A stretch of DNA of 64,000 bases. Origin: a bacterium. GTDB taxonomy: Bacteria > SAR324 > XYD2-FULL-50-16. Where the stretch lies: assembly GCA_018829445.1 (NCBI GenBank), contig JAHJTV010000017.1, positions 1 through 64,000 on the forward strand, in the 5' to 3' direction. A program made the position numbers and the translations under genes. Position 1 is the first letter of the stretch, and every line of letters begins with the position of its first letter. This document shows positions 17,301-25,733 of the stretch, one piece after another. The notes under the pieces are model-generated. The model had not been told where the DNA came from, did not search any database, and worked only from the letters and a program-made list of their open reading frames with translations.

Positions 17301-18615
17301 CACGATAACAGGACTTAATGATGATTTCCAGGATGGGGATCAGCCGTACAAAATTACCATAACCTCAAGGAGTCAATCCGATCCGGCATATAACGATATT
17401 CCGCCAGTGGAAGTGGATCTGATCAATAAAGACGATGATACCGCCGGTATCATCACCCGGGTCTTGAATAAGATGTCTGCTGAAAGCGGTCAAACAGCAG
17501 AGTTTTCCATAAGACTTTCCTCCCGGCCGACATCTTCGGTGGTGCTGTTGTTCAATAGTACAAATTCTTCAGAGGGTGAATTGATAACTGAACATGCAGC
17601 ATTCCATGACTCAAACTGGAACAGGGAACAGATTATTAGAGTGAGGGGAATCAATGATAACAAGGTGGATGGCAATCAGGACTATGCTATTATCAGTAGT
17701 GGTGCCGTCAGCAGTGATCTCAATTATAATAAAATCCCTTTTGATGATGTAAAACTGGTCAACAAAGACATCGACGAAGCTAATTTCGTCATAAGTGAAA
17801 GCAGTGGTGCCACCACTGAAATGGGTGGTACTGCCCAGTTTACGGTTCGATTGAATTCAATTCCGCAGAATGATGTAACCATTTCGATCAGTAGCGATAA
17901 TCCCAGTGAAGGAGAAGTGGATAAGGGATATCTTAAGTTTACTCCGGATAATTGGAATACGGACCAGATCATTACAGTCACCGGTGTCGATGATTTTATC
18001 AAAGATGAAGACAAAACCTACCACGTCGTGTTCTCATCTTCAATCAGCAGTGACGGAAATTATCACGGTCTATCGCCCGGTTGGGTGACACTAAAAAACC
18101 TGGATAATAAGCGCCTTATTATTGGGATATTAGTCTCAGGGGTATATCCCCTTGATAATTTTGGTCAGGATTTTAAGCCTTCCTATGAGCTTTGTGTTAA
18201 TGGAAGTTATGTATTTACGAAAAAAATAACCCTCAAAATCTCATATTCCACAACAACATTAACCGGAACTCCCGAGAAGGAGTTGTATGGTGATATGCAT
18301 AAAGTGGATCAATCGTTGGAATTAAACACTCTTATGTCTAGCGTTAAGTATTTTTTGATTAAGAATCCCATTATACTCTCCCTCCAGATAGGAGCCGGTT
18401 TAACTAACTGGTCCTATGCCTCAACAACTTTAACGGACGGCACCAGAAAGAAAGACGAAGGAAGCGATTTAACTCTGAGCCTTGGCATCGGTATCGATTA
18501 TGCGGTGTATGAAAATCTTTTTTTCGAAAGCCTTCTGGGACTTCAGCAGCTTACCGGCGGTCTTGGCGACAGAAGGATGCTAACCTTTGGCTTGGGGCTC
18601 ACCTATCCTTTTTAG
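14356..18615 (+). CDS. Second, larger Calx-beta-like repeat protein with outer-membrane barrel
   Basis: A 1419-residue paralogue of the preceding gene, in the same operon. A basic n-region (KLITRKRA) and hydrophobic LLFVVMFLLC form the signal sequence; the start at 14356 lacks a strong ribosome site. Ten repeats of about 107 residues follow, again ending N-x-D-D/ND, with a non-repeat linker of about 55 residues (about 320-375) after the second. From about residue 1250 (KRLIIGILVSGVYP) to the end (FGLGLTYPF) lies a barrel ending in Phe, the usual signal for outer-membrane insertion. Repeat number differs between the two genes, as expected from recombination between repeats. Role in adhesion or cell-cell contact is inferred. 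Confidence 0.75.
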   Translation: MIVVLSGLFFKLITRKRALSGLLFVVMFLLCNTNIKATEFHPVRSTRLANDLTTDNNPVESDQLLSVTRPTLSKSFVIKNATRKLKDNHLIIQPLAGTTSETGGKTTFTIRLEMAITYNLALSVNLSNPGEGNAYPRQILFTPQNWFQEKIIVVTGKDDSVADGDQEYELLMKAESSQNQHFDEIVIPKVIITNQDDDIPQYIIGNYSRFTTEDGGKTSIPVKLGSQPLAPLELTLISSSPAEGAVESEVLRFTPQNWDKQQNIIVSGKNDFISDEDKAYQILVSNIETDDPIYQFLSFPRIDLVNKQSEAENSHILPNLFPDAYKSLNTISACNIELPDGISASAIAVKELPSSFIEPGVLVDQPKNYTDESGKPVDFFIQLNAKPTVDVVVSLKSSNSTEGTVSPSQLIFTALNWDKKQRATVKGEDDQVTDGDISFDIILRVSSDGDFRFSKLPDENLKFVNRDNDSAAIIMHQLQETTSENKTTAGFMVELSSRPSARVEIPIFSSNVGEGVPGVEKLLFLPEEWNTPKQVLVIGQDDNVADNNRTYQITAGPAISEDKRYSGIKSLLQFTNIDNDTPGLITSKISEATAENGRSISLPIRLKSEPVQDVFVNISSSAPTEGIPVPTRIRFNSKNWRESQVIKIVGQNDEINDGDITYYIHVGTANSRDQKYQSLPDIKLTVENEDDDVAGIKIGKHENTTSESGGTISLPVCLSSEPLDEVILRVKSSNLKEGIVQPDSIIFTPQNWKTEQKIDVTGIDDDEADGDKNFFVEFGVSNSKDPRYQLLDPVLVNMNNHDNDTAGFNIKKPKGKTSENGDQISFSISLKSKPLHHVSIKLYSSDTSEGVVTPPELVFTPNDWSQEQYIQIKGINDKLVDGEQNYTIVTMPAVSDDPVYDGLNPEDVLTANLDNNLTTFFVSQIRGNTSENGQSIGFFIRLNSSPRGTIKIDLVSSNPDEAIAQPDSISFDPSNWDQNKKITITGLNDDFQDGDQPYKITITSRSQSDPAYNDIPPVEVDLINKDDDTAGIITRVLNKMSAESGQTAEFSIRLSSRPTSSVVLLFNSTNSSEGELITEHAAFHDSNWNREQIIRVRGINDNKVDGNQDYAIISSGAVSSDLNYNKIPFDDVKLVNKDIDEANFVISESSGATTEMGGTAQFTVRLNSIPQNDVTISISSDNPSEGEVDKGYLKFTPDNWNTDQIITVTGVDDFIKDEDKTYHVVFSSSISSDGNYHGLSPGWVTLKNLDNKRLIIGILVSGVYPLDNFGQDFKPSYELCVNGSYVFTKKITLKISYSTTTLTGTPEKELYGDMHKVDQSLELNTLMSSVKYFLIKNPIILSLQIGAGLTNWSYASTTLTDGTRKKDEGSDLTLSLGIGIDYAVYENLFFESLLGLQQLTGGLGDRRMLTFGLGLTYPF

Positions 18616-18758
18616 AGTCTGTTATGGGGAGAAGCATCAAACAATGAGCTCAATCTTCCGGTATTCTAAAATGCCACCGCCATACTCATTAGTGCTGGAA
18701 CGAAACTGGGACCATAGCATGAATCTTCTTCAATCCCCTGACAGTTGAACGCTCTGCA

Positions 18759-20198
18759 TTAATCAGATGTTGTTTGAGGTTCCACCCTCTCTTCTTCCGA
18801 ATCGTCCGGTTCACTTTCATCTTTCTTTTTGGTTGGTATGGGAGTGATGTTTTCGTTTTCCACGTAGAGAACTATTTCATCTGCCCTCAGAGTTCCAGCA
18901 ACCTGGTTTGCCGGGTTTATGATGCACAGTTTTTCATCCGCAGTTACAAATTCACTGTCTATTATTAACGAAAACAACTGGACTCCTCTCAAGGGAATCA
19001 GATCTTCATTCCCTTCGATTTTTTTTCTTAGAACCCCGGAAATTCTTCTCTCACGCATGGAAGGCAGGATGCTTTCGGAACCAATCACACATTTGTCAAG
19101 CCATCCCTTTAAATCAGAGAGGTTCATGCCGGGTTGCCCCCTGACGCCAATTATCATGTTTGGCTTGATCCATTCCTTTTTTATTTCAATTTTAAAACTA
19201 TATTCATCAGAATCATAACTGAATGGAAATACAGAATATTTTTCCTGTATTCCCCGCTCGGTTACTCTAATTATATAGTCATGAACGGTCGTAAAGATTC
19301 TTAATAAATTATTATGATCGTATGGTTCCAGAATTGGTGGAATATAACTTCTATCCAAAGAAGCCAGATTTCCGACAACCAGGGCCATTGCCTGATAAAG
19401 AATAAACGGATGTTGCCGGGGAGATCTTAAAACCGTTTCCAAATAGGGTAATGCCATCACAACACAGCGAATGGTGTCTTTCGTTTCCAGTATCATTGGT
19501 AATCCGGTTATTGAAGAGGCGGCTTGAATTTTTTCCGATAAAAAATTTGCCTTTTCACGAAGCTGTTGAACCACTTGTTTGCCAATCTCTATTATTCTGG
19601 AAACTGAAGAAATGCTTAATCCCGGTGGGATATAATCCGTGACTGTGAAGTTTGCGTCCTTAAAAGATACTTTGGCCAAAGGAAATCCTGTATATTTTGC
19701 AGAAAGCTCATCAGCAACTATCAGTATAGCTGCCGGTATCAACCGTGGAATCAAAATGGAATTATCACCGGTGTTATAATCCACAATCAAGTCACCCTTA
19801 ATACTATTGTATCGATTAAGCTCGCCCTTGTTGACAGATTGATCTGTTCTTTGTACCGGAACAGCCAACTGAATCGTTAGATCCTTTTTCCTGATCTCCT
19901 CCTGGTAATCATTCAGATCAATTTCCAGTCTGGATTGTTCATTAGATACAAAATTAATCTCAAGGCCGTCCGGTAGTACTGCCTGAAGTTTATTAACCTG
20001 AAAAACACCACTAACCAGTAATCCTTTGTCAATTTCCATTTCCTGAATACCCCAGTAATAAGGAATTATGTTCTGTATATGGTAACTGAGCAGTCCTTCC
20101 TGACGGAAAAAGGACTGCTGAAAGTGGTGAGGCCCGATAAGCATTCCTTCATGCCATTGAATCAACGAAGGAATCGACTTTAGATCTTTTGTATTCAT
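18759..20198 (-). CDS. tssK: T6SS baseplate protein TssK
   Basis: A 479-residue TssK, which links the baseplate to the TssL/TssM membrane complex. The N-terminal block IQWHEGMLIGPHHFQQSFFRQE is the family signature and is followed by the usual shoulder and neck domains, including LGVR-like and PLRGVQLFS elements. ATG 20198 is chosen because AAGG lies 7 nt upstream; the upstream TTG (20204) is weaker. The C-terminus carries an extra acidic tail (about residues 455-479). The gene is separated from tssG by a divergent MarR/nitroreductase pair and seems to have its own promoter. Confidence 0.92.
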   Translation of the reverse strand: MNTKDLKSIPSLIQWHEGMLIGPHHFQQSFFRQEGLLSYHIQNIIPYYWGIQEMEIDKGLLVSGVFQVNKLQAVLPDGLEINFVSNEQSRLEIDLNDYQEEIRKKDLTIQLAVPVQRTDQSVNKGELNRYNSIKGDLIVDYNTGDNSILIPRLIPAAILIVADELSAKYTGFPLAKVSFKDANFTVTDYIPPGLSISSVSRIIEIGKQVVQQLREKANFLSEKIQAASSITGLPMILETKDTIRCVVMALPYLETVLRSPRQHPFILYQAMALVVGNLASLDRSYIPPILEPYDHNNLLRIFTTVHDYIIRVTERGIQEKYSVFPFSYDSDEYSFKIEIKKEWIKPNMIIGVRGQPGMNLSDLKGWLDKCVIGSESILPSMRERRISGVLRKKIEGNEDLIPLRGVQLFSLIIDSEFVTADEKLCIINPANQVAGTLRADEIVLYVENENITPIPTKKKDESEPDDSEEERVEPQTTSD

Positions 20199-20209
20199 AA
20201 CCAACCTTT

Positions 20210-20485
20210 TTATTCAGTATTTGAAAGACAATCCAATAAACTGGAGAGTGAATATGCAGATCCCTGAAAATAGAGAGAAAAGAATCTCACACAGGGTCTT
20301 TTCAGTTCATGATTCTGCCACATTGTTGAATAAACATCATTCTTCCCTTTTCCGCAGACAAAGCCGTTTTCTGCAATAAGGTAGAAATTCTGAACCACTT
20401 GTTCCTGCCGACTGCTATAAACAGAAAATTCCATATTGTTAAGCTGATATACTGAGAAACGACAATTCTTAATTAAAATTATCAT
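20210..20485 (-). CDS. Small hypothetical protein upstream of tssK
   Basis: About 91 residues, not recognised. ATG 20485 starts MIILIKNCRFSVYQLNN; a longer TTG start at 20524 is possible. No signal peptide, lipobox or membrane helix is evident. It ends 11 nt before tssK, which suggests a common transcript and possibly a T6SS role, but translation is not proven by any motif. The sequence is rich in Tyr, Phe and Asn. Confidence 0.4.
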   Translation of the reverse strand: MIILIKNCRFSVYQLNNMEFSVYSSRQEQVVQNFYLIAENGFVCGKGKNDVYSTMWQNHELKRPCVRFFSLYFQGSAYSLSSLLDCLSNTE

Positions 20486-20598
20486 TTCCCATTCACATTT
20501 TACAGTCAAGTAGTTCAGATTCAATGCAGGCTTAAGGATATGAAAGACAAAGATCCACGGCCAATTGGAGTTTTTTTTATTCTGAAAATATTATTTTT

Positions 20599-20626
20599 CA
20601 TATAAATTTTTCCATATTGATCTCAA
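20599..20626 (-). promoter_or_regulatory. Candidate promoter for the tssK transcript
   Basis: On the minus strand TTGAGA (20626-20621) and TATATG (20604-20599) have a 16-nt spacer and lie about 110 nt before the small ORF and about 400 nt before tssK. It would explain independent expression of this separated T6SS piece. The remaining 20627-20973 holds no gene. Confidence 0.35.
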
Positions 20627-20973
20627 ACTGTTTACTACCGACAACCGCTTGGAATCTGTTTGCCTCATGTAAGGAGAAAGCTCATAGAGAAATACTCTAC
20701 TGTGATACCTGCAACCACCTGAATACTTAAGGAATACAGGTTGATTTTCCAAAAGGTTACATTCTTCCCGGTAACTGTCTTATCTGTTTTTTCCCATTAC
20801 ATGAATTTTCCTTGATTGATCTGTGGATTTTAAATCGCTCAAAGAAAAATCGATATGACGAAAAAACAATTTCCTGGCACTTATAAAAAAACTAAAGGAC
20901 TGAGTTGGCAAGCTAAGAATGCACCATTTTGGTGGATATGGTGTATAAGTCTATTGCTATTATCTTAGTTGGA

Positions 20974-21059
20974 TTGACTATTTTTTCCAATGGTTTCATG
21001 ATATTAGAAGTTTTTTCATTCCTAGGAATGTTTTTACTTGATAAACATTCCTAGGAATG
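20974..21059 (+). promoter_or_regulatory. marR promoter with two palindromic operators
   Basis: TTGACT (20974-20979) and CATGAT (20997-21002) with a 17-nt spacer form a candidate promoter. Two identical, perfect 14-bp palindromes CATTCCTAGGAATG follow at 21017-21030 and 21046-21059, with centres 29 bp apart, between this promoter and the MarR gene at 21108. Paired palindromes beside a marR gene are typical autoregulatory operators of that family. Binding is inferred. Confidence 0.65.
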
Positions 21060-21107
21060 TAATCATTGTATCACATCAGCTGATTTTAAATTTCATCCGG
21101 ATCAAAC

Positions 21108-21536
21108 ATGGAACGAATTTTTATTTTAATAGGAATCATTAATCAACTGGCAACAACGAGACTGAATCGAGTGTTAAAGGAGCTTGATTTATCCATGGCC
21201 CAGTTTAATCTTTTAACGCATTTTTCGAATAATCCTGAAAGAGGTTGGGCTGTCACCCGTCTGGCAGAAGTCATGGAGGTGAATCAACCTGCAATGACCA
21301 AAACAACCCAACGGCTTTTGAAGAAAGGTTTTTTGAGAATTGTGCAGGAACATGCGGATAAACGGGTTAAAGCCTTTTACGTCACTGAAACAGGACTTAA
21401 GTCCCTACATCAGGCTTGGGAGAAACTAGCACCCGATGTGATCAAAATCGTTTCTGAATGGCAATCGAAAGACCTTGATCATCTTAGGGGATTGCTGGAG
21501 CGTTTGAAGAACCAGCTCGATGAATCCAGAGATTAG
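21108..21536 (+). CDS. MarR-family transcriptional regulator
   Basis: A 142-residue winged-helix regulator. LDLSMAQFNLLTHFS, RLAEVMEVNQPAMTKTTQRLLKKGFL and the wing VQEHADKRVKAFYVTETG are the standard MarR recognition and wing elements; the flanking helices dimerise. MarR proteins usually repress a neighbouring gene and themselves until a small ligand or oxidant is sensed. Two palindromes directly upstream and a flavin oxidoreductase 27 nt downstream suggest control of this two-gene unit. The ligand is unknown. The pair lies inside the T6SS cluster on the opposite strand and is not a known T6SS component. Confidence 0.88.
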   Translation: MERIFILIGIINQLATTRLNRVLKELDLSMAQFNLLTHFSNNPERGWAVTRLAEVMEVNQPAMTKTTQRLLKKGFLRIVQEHADKRVKAFYVTETGLKSLHQAWEKLAPDVIKIVSEWQSKDLDHLRGLLERLKNQLDESRD

Positions 21537-21563
21537 TGGTACCGGAAGTAACTGGAGAAGAAA

Positions 21564-22718
21564 ATGAATCGAAGAGGATTTATTACCATTATGGCAGCCG
21601 GAAGCTGCACTGCCCTGTTCCCTGCAGCTTTCTACGGTTGTGTAGCATCTGCGGATTCTCAGAATCTCAAGCCATTGGATCCCAATGAAACGGATATACG
21701 GTTAAAATTGATCTCATATGCCATGCTGGCACCAAATTCCCATAATATCCAACCCTGGCTAATAAAATTGACAGGAGAGAATGAGTTTGATTTATATGTC
21801 GATCAAACCAGGCTGCTTCCAGAAACTGACCCTCCGGGTCGCCAAATTCATATCAGCCAGGGGACATTTCTGGAAAGCCTGAAAATTGCAGCCTCGGGAT
21901 TCGGGTATCGTGTTGAGATCGTCTATTTCCCACTGGGAATCTATTCAGATTATAAAATCGAAGAAAAGCCGATTGCATCTGTCCGTTTGAGTATAGATTC
22001 TTCGATTCAACAGGATTTTTTGTTTCCCTGGCTTCAAGCTCGTCAATCAAACAAACGGGTTTACGAAGACAGACCAATCCCTTTAAAGGTGCTGGATAAA
22101 TTACGTACTCTTTCAGGAGAAAAGGGTCTTTCTACTATCTATTCAGATTCCCAGAATATCATGAAATCACTTGGCTCCATATTGGGGAAGGCGATGGAAA
22201 TTGAGACAGCCGCTTCTAAGCGTCACAGAGAAACTGTCGATATCTTTCGGTTCAGTGAAGAGGAAGCATTGGCAAAACGCGATGGATTTACACTGGCGAA
22301 TAACGGATTAACTGGTTTTACACGCTTTCTGGTGGAATCCTTTTTCCTGGGAACAAAGGAGAAAGCTTACGCCACCGATTCCTCCTTCGCAACTGAGGGA
22401 GTAAAGATGACCTATAAGCAGGCAAAGTCAGCTGCTGCCTATGGATGGATTATTTCGGAAAACAATTCAAGACTGGATCAGGTGAAATCGGGTGAATTGT
22501 ATGCCAGAGTCAACCTGCTAACGGCACAATTAGGTATCGGGCAACACCCCATGAGCCAGGTATTGGAGGAATATGAAGATATGAGAAACCTGCAAAAGGA
22601 GTTTTTAACCCTGTTGGACATTCCCTCTGGCAGCACGGTGCAAATGCTTTTCAGATTGGGATACGCCAGTCCTGTACCTCATACAAAACGCCGGTTCGTG
22701 CAAAATATTATCATTTAA
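21564..22718 (+). CDS. Secreted nitroreductase-like (Acg-family) FMN oxidoreductase
   Basis: A 384-residue protein. The N-terminus MNRRGFITIMAAGSCTALFPAAFYGC resembles a short Tat signal (RRGF) with a possible lipobox Cys at residue 26. The mature part has the nitroreductase-like motif of Acg-type proteins: AMLAPNSHNIQPWLIKL, RQIHISQGTFLESLKIAA, QARQSNKRVYEDRPI and a C-terminal FRLGYASPVPHTKRR. Such proteins bind FMN, but many have no known substrate. It is probably repressed by the MarR protein in front of it, which fits stress or electrophile detoxification. The catalytic role is inferred from family only. Confidence 0.75.
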   Translation: MNRRGFITIMAAGSCTALFPAAFYGCVASADSQNLKPLDPNETDIRLKLISYAMLAPNSHNIQPWLIKLTGENEFDLYVDQTRLLPETDPPGRQIHISQGTFLESLKIAASGFGYRVEIVYFPLGIYSDYKIEEKPIASVRLSIDSSIQQDFLFPWLQARQSNKRVYEDRPIPLKVLDKLRTLSGEKGLSTIYSDSQNIMKSLGSILGKAMEIETAASKRHRETVDIFRFSEEEALAKRDGFTLANNGLTGFTRFLVESFFLGTKEKAYATDSSFATEGVKMTYKQAKSAAAYGWIISENNSRLDQVKSGELYARVNLLTAQLGIGQHPMSQVLEEYEDMRNLQKEFLTLLDIPSGSTVQMLFRLGYASPVPHTKRRFVQNIII

Positions 22719-22874
22719 TCAAATAAACAGGCAATTGGAGGAGGTTTTATCCTTTTGAATTTGACGGTTCTTGATAGGTTTCGTCAGGTTCCCAAAGTTA
22801 GAGAGTTTATACCCATCTGCAAAATTAATGTCAAAAACCGAGATGTCATTAATTCAAACAGGTTGACTCTCCAT

Positions 22875-23942
22875 TTATATCAGGTTTAGTTTGGCAGTTG
22901 GTGACTTTTCCAATGGCTGGGGGTTTGTCCGTAAAATGAAATCCCATCCCAGCCTGGGCCTGGCGACCACCTTAAAATCATCAAAGGTTTGCTCCCTTTT
23001 AGTTTCACCCAGTATTGAACCCGGAACATCTGTTCCAGCAATACCAAGTTCCAGAGCACAGTCGAATTCAGCACCTGCATATAACTTTACCAGGTCTACC
23101 AGGCTTTTATAGGCATCCCCGTCGGGTAAAAAATCCCGATAGGTTTCCCATGGAACCGATTTTACCAAAATGGTGAACCTGGTCTGCTGTAGCCATGCTC
23201 TTTGACCTATGACAAAGGTGTACCCCAGTGCATTGTTTTTTCCTTCTTTCCCGATCACAGTTCCATGCCTTTCCGGGATTTTGCTCCACCCTCCCGAAAA
23301 AGGTTTAACCTTGATTTTTGTTTTAAAGTAATAAGAAAGCAGATTTTCCAGCCCTGCGAAGGACCTGGAACCGGATAAAAACAAACAGCTGAATCCCATA
23401 ATCGCTCTGTCCGGAACAGACATGCGTTGAGACATAGCCTTTGTCCCTAATCCCAGGGTAGAGAGGACGTGCCTTGCATATTTCTCGTTTTCAACGGTTG
23501 TTCCATCCATTGCAGGTCTGCAATATTCCAAAGCCCTGAAAAGCAATGAAATGATCCGATGTTGAAAATTATTGAGGAATTGACTGATACCTCGATCCTT
23601 GCGGTTGTATCTTTCCAGAATGAATTGTGAATAGGGAATTGGCAGAGGTCCAAAAGGGCCACCAATATTTAAAAAATTGGTCTTGATTTGAACCGGGTTC
23701 TCCTTGTTAAGACCCTTCTTGACTTGTTGAACATCAGAGGCTGGAAACCCAAGATCAAAACTTCCCTGAAATCGAATCAATTCAGCGCCCGGATCAGCCC
23801 CCTTTCCCACAGAAGCAATCCCGGGACTTGATTCTTCAAGCAATCTGATCAGCTGACAAAACTGGAAATTGATATCTCCATTGATCCTGGTGCGGTCTAG
23901 AGGGTGACTTTCTTCCCTTGAATGGGACTCCATCGTTTCCAT
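22875..23942 (-). CDS. tssG: T6SS baseplate protein TssG
   Basis: A 355-residue TssG (ImpH/VasB), part of the TssE-TssF-TssG-TssK baseplate wedge. Typical blocks are INFQFCQLIRLLE near the N-terminus, FLNIGGPFGPLPIPYSQFILER, and LGLGTKAMSQRMSVPDRAIMGFSCLF. It overlaps the 3' end of tssF by 46 nt, indicating translational coupling. It is the last gene of the large T6SS transcript; the next T6SS gene, tssK, lies beyond an oppositely transcribed regulator/oxidoreductase pair. Confidence 0.9.
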   Translation of the reverse strand: METMESHSREESHPLDRTRINGDINFQFCQLIRLLEESSPGIASVGKGADPGAELIRFQGSFDLGFPASDVQQVKKGLNKENPVQIKTNFLNIGGPFGPLPIPYSQFILERYNRKDRGISQFLNNFQHRIISLLFRALEYCRPAMDGTTVENEKYARHVLSTLGLGTKAMSQRMSVPDRAIMGFSCLFLSGSRSFAGLENLLSYYFKTKIKVKPFSGGWSKIPERHGTVIGKEGKNNALGYTFVIGQRAWLQQTRFTILVKSVPWETYRDFLPDGDAYKSLVDLVKLYAGAEFDCALELGIAGTDVPGSILGETKREQTFDDFKVVARPRLGWDFILRTNPQPLEKSPTAKLNLI

Positions 23943-25684
23943 ATTCCCTCTTGGTTGGTTCGTTTCAAGACTGTTTCAGCAAAAGAATTTACCGATACAT
24001 ACAATGAGAAAAACTTGCGAAGCACAGAAACAAAAAGATAAGCCGAGCTTCCTGCATAGTATGCCGGATCCACTGTCAGTGTAACTTCCAGACCTTTGCA
24101 GAATCCCCGCCATCCTTCAAAACCAGTGTGACTGAGCACCTTTCTGACGTCCATAAACCGAATTCCCATGATCTGCTGCTCGGTGGTGGCACTATCGGAA
24201 AAGTTATAGGTTCTTAGTACCGATCTTAGTGCCTCTAATGATTCTTTGTTTCCGGAAAGTGATAGATAATTCAGTGAAAGATTGGAGATCAGGCGCCAGA
24301 GAGTTGGCCCCCTTAAAGGTGGAGTGATGGGTGATGTCGGTTTTTTCAAACAGGTGGCCTGTTGAACAACACCTTTCTCTTCCGGTTCCAGTAATGCCCC
24401 TGCCGGGATTTTTTCCGCCAGATCCCGATTGGTACATAAGGTTTTGACAAAAACTCTTTCACTTTTCGGAGTGGAATGATTAAATCCAAAATCTCTAAAA
24501 GATAGAAAAACTTCCGTTCCATTTATATTCTTGGCCCAGCTTTCTTTTCGATGCAAATGCCAATAGGAATTGTTTAATTGTTTGGTCTGGTTATGACCGA
24601 AAGCATAAAACGGTTCCACAACACGCTCAGTCTCATCTTCTTCATTTGATTTGGTGACTTCCAATACCGAGTGAACTTCAGTGGTACTTTCATTCTCTGG
24701 GTCAGGAACCAGGTGATATTCCAGTTTCTTTCGATTGAGCTCGATGCTCCCGGTGTTTTTTTCAAAAAGATTTATAACAGGAGTGCAATTGGGAACAAAA
24801 GTATTTTCAGAAATATCAAGTTTGGGACTATTGTCTAAAATGAACAATAGATCAAAATTATTAGTGGTGTTATTACCCTTTAAGTTATTGACGTCGATAA
24901 AATGATACTTTTCCGGAAAAATAAAGTACTCTTGAATCAAACCAAAAGCAGGATGACTGTTCTCCCCAACTGGAATGACGCTTTCATCTTCATGAAACCC
25001 TACCGGGGTGATGGATCCCTGTGGCAGAAATATCGGATCTTCCTGCCCTTCAGCGATAATGGCGACATCTACCAGATTGCAGAAAAGGGTTTCATACAAC
25101 TGGCTGATAATCATGGGATCACCGTTCAGATAAAACCTTATATTTGACAGGTAAAAACCGGTGGACTGAAATGCGCGAATTGCCTGTAGCTTAATGCGTA
25201 TGACACTTCCTACATTTGCCACTTTGTCCAGAAAAGGGAAGCGATCCACTGATTCCAGTCCAGCATAATCCACTGAAACCGGGAGCAGATTGACATCATA
25301 TCCAGTTTGAAAATGACTGGTTCGCCCTGAAGTGGTTTCGGCAAACATCTTACTGCCTCTCGGCAACAAAGCATCGACTCCCAAGGGGTTGTCACCTGAA
25401 ACCAGGTCAAATCTCACTATTGTCATGGATGGAATCGGTTTGACCAGATTGGGGTATAAAATGCTCAGCAGAGCAGTGGATATTTCCGGAAACTCGCTCT
25501 CAATAATCTGTTGAATATTCCCCGTTAAAAAAGCAAAAGACTCAATCAATCGCTCCACCTGGGGGTCACCCGAATCCTGGGCTCCCAGATTTAAATGCCC
25601 GGCAACTTTTGGAAATTTTAACGAAAACTCGTGAGCAATTTTTCTTAAGTAACTCTTCTCTCTTTTAAAAAAATCCAGGTTCAT
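23897..25684 (-). CDS. tssF: T6SS baseplate protein TssF
   Basis: A 595-residue TssF (ImpG/VasA). The N-terminal FFKREKSYLRKIAHEFSLKFPKVAGHLNL, with QDSGDPQVERLIESFAFLTGNI and SILYPNLVKPIPSM, is the family signature. The C-terminal part has the usual SLNYLSL and RGTxV-like elements. It forms the wedge with two copies per TssG. It starts 49 nt after tssE and overlaps tssG. Confidence 0.93.
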   Translation of the reverse strand: MNLDFFKREKSYLRKIAHEFSLKFPKVAGHLNLGAQDSGDPQVERLIESFAFLTGNIQQIIESEFPEISTALLSILYPNLVKPIPSMTIVRFDLVSGDNPLGVDALLPRGSKMFAETTSGRTSHFQTGYDVNLLPVSVDYAGLESVDRFPFLDKVANVGSVIRIKLQAIRAFQSTGFYLSNIRFYLNGDPMIISQLYETLFCNLVDVAIIAEGQEDPIFLPQGSITPVGFHEDESVIPVGENSHPAFGLIQEYFIFPEKYHFIDVNNLKGNNTTNNFDLLFILDNSPKLDISENTFVPNCTPVINLFEKNTGSIELNRKKLEYHLVPDPENESTTEVHSVLEVTKSNEEDETERVVEPFYAFGHNQTKQLNNSYWHLHRKESWAKNINGTEVFLSFRDFGFNHSTPKSERVFVKTLCTNRDLAEKIPAGALLEPEEKGVVQQATCLKKPTSPITPPLRGPTLWRLISNLSLNYLSLSGNKESLEALRSVLRTYNFSDSATTEQQIMGIRFMDVRKVLSHTGFEGWRGFCKGLEVTLTVDPAYYAGSSAYLFVSVLRKFFSLYVSVNSFAETVLKRTNQEGIWKRWSPIQGKKVTL

Positions 25685-25733
25685 TTTATCAATAGTTTTT
25701 TTGTTTTTTTATAAACTTATCCGTGATCAACAG

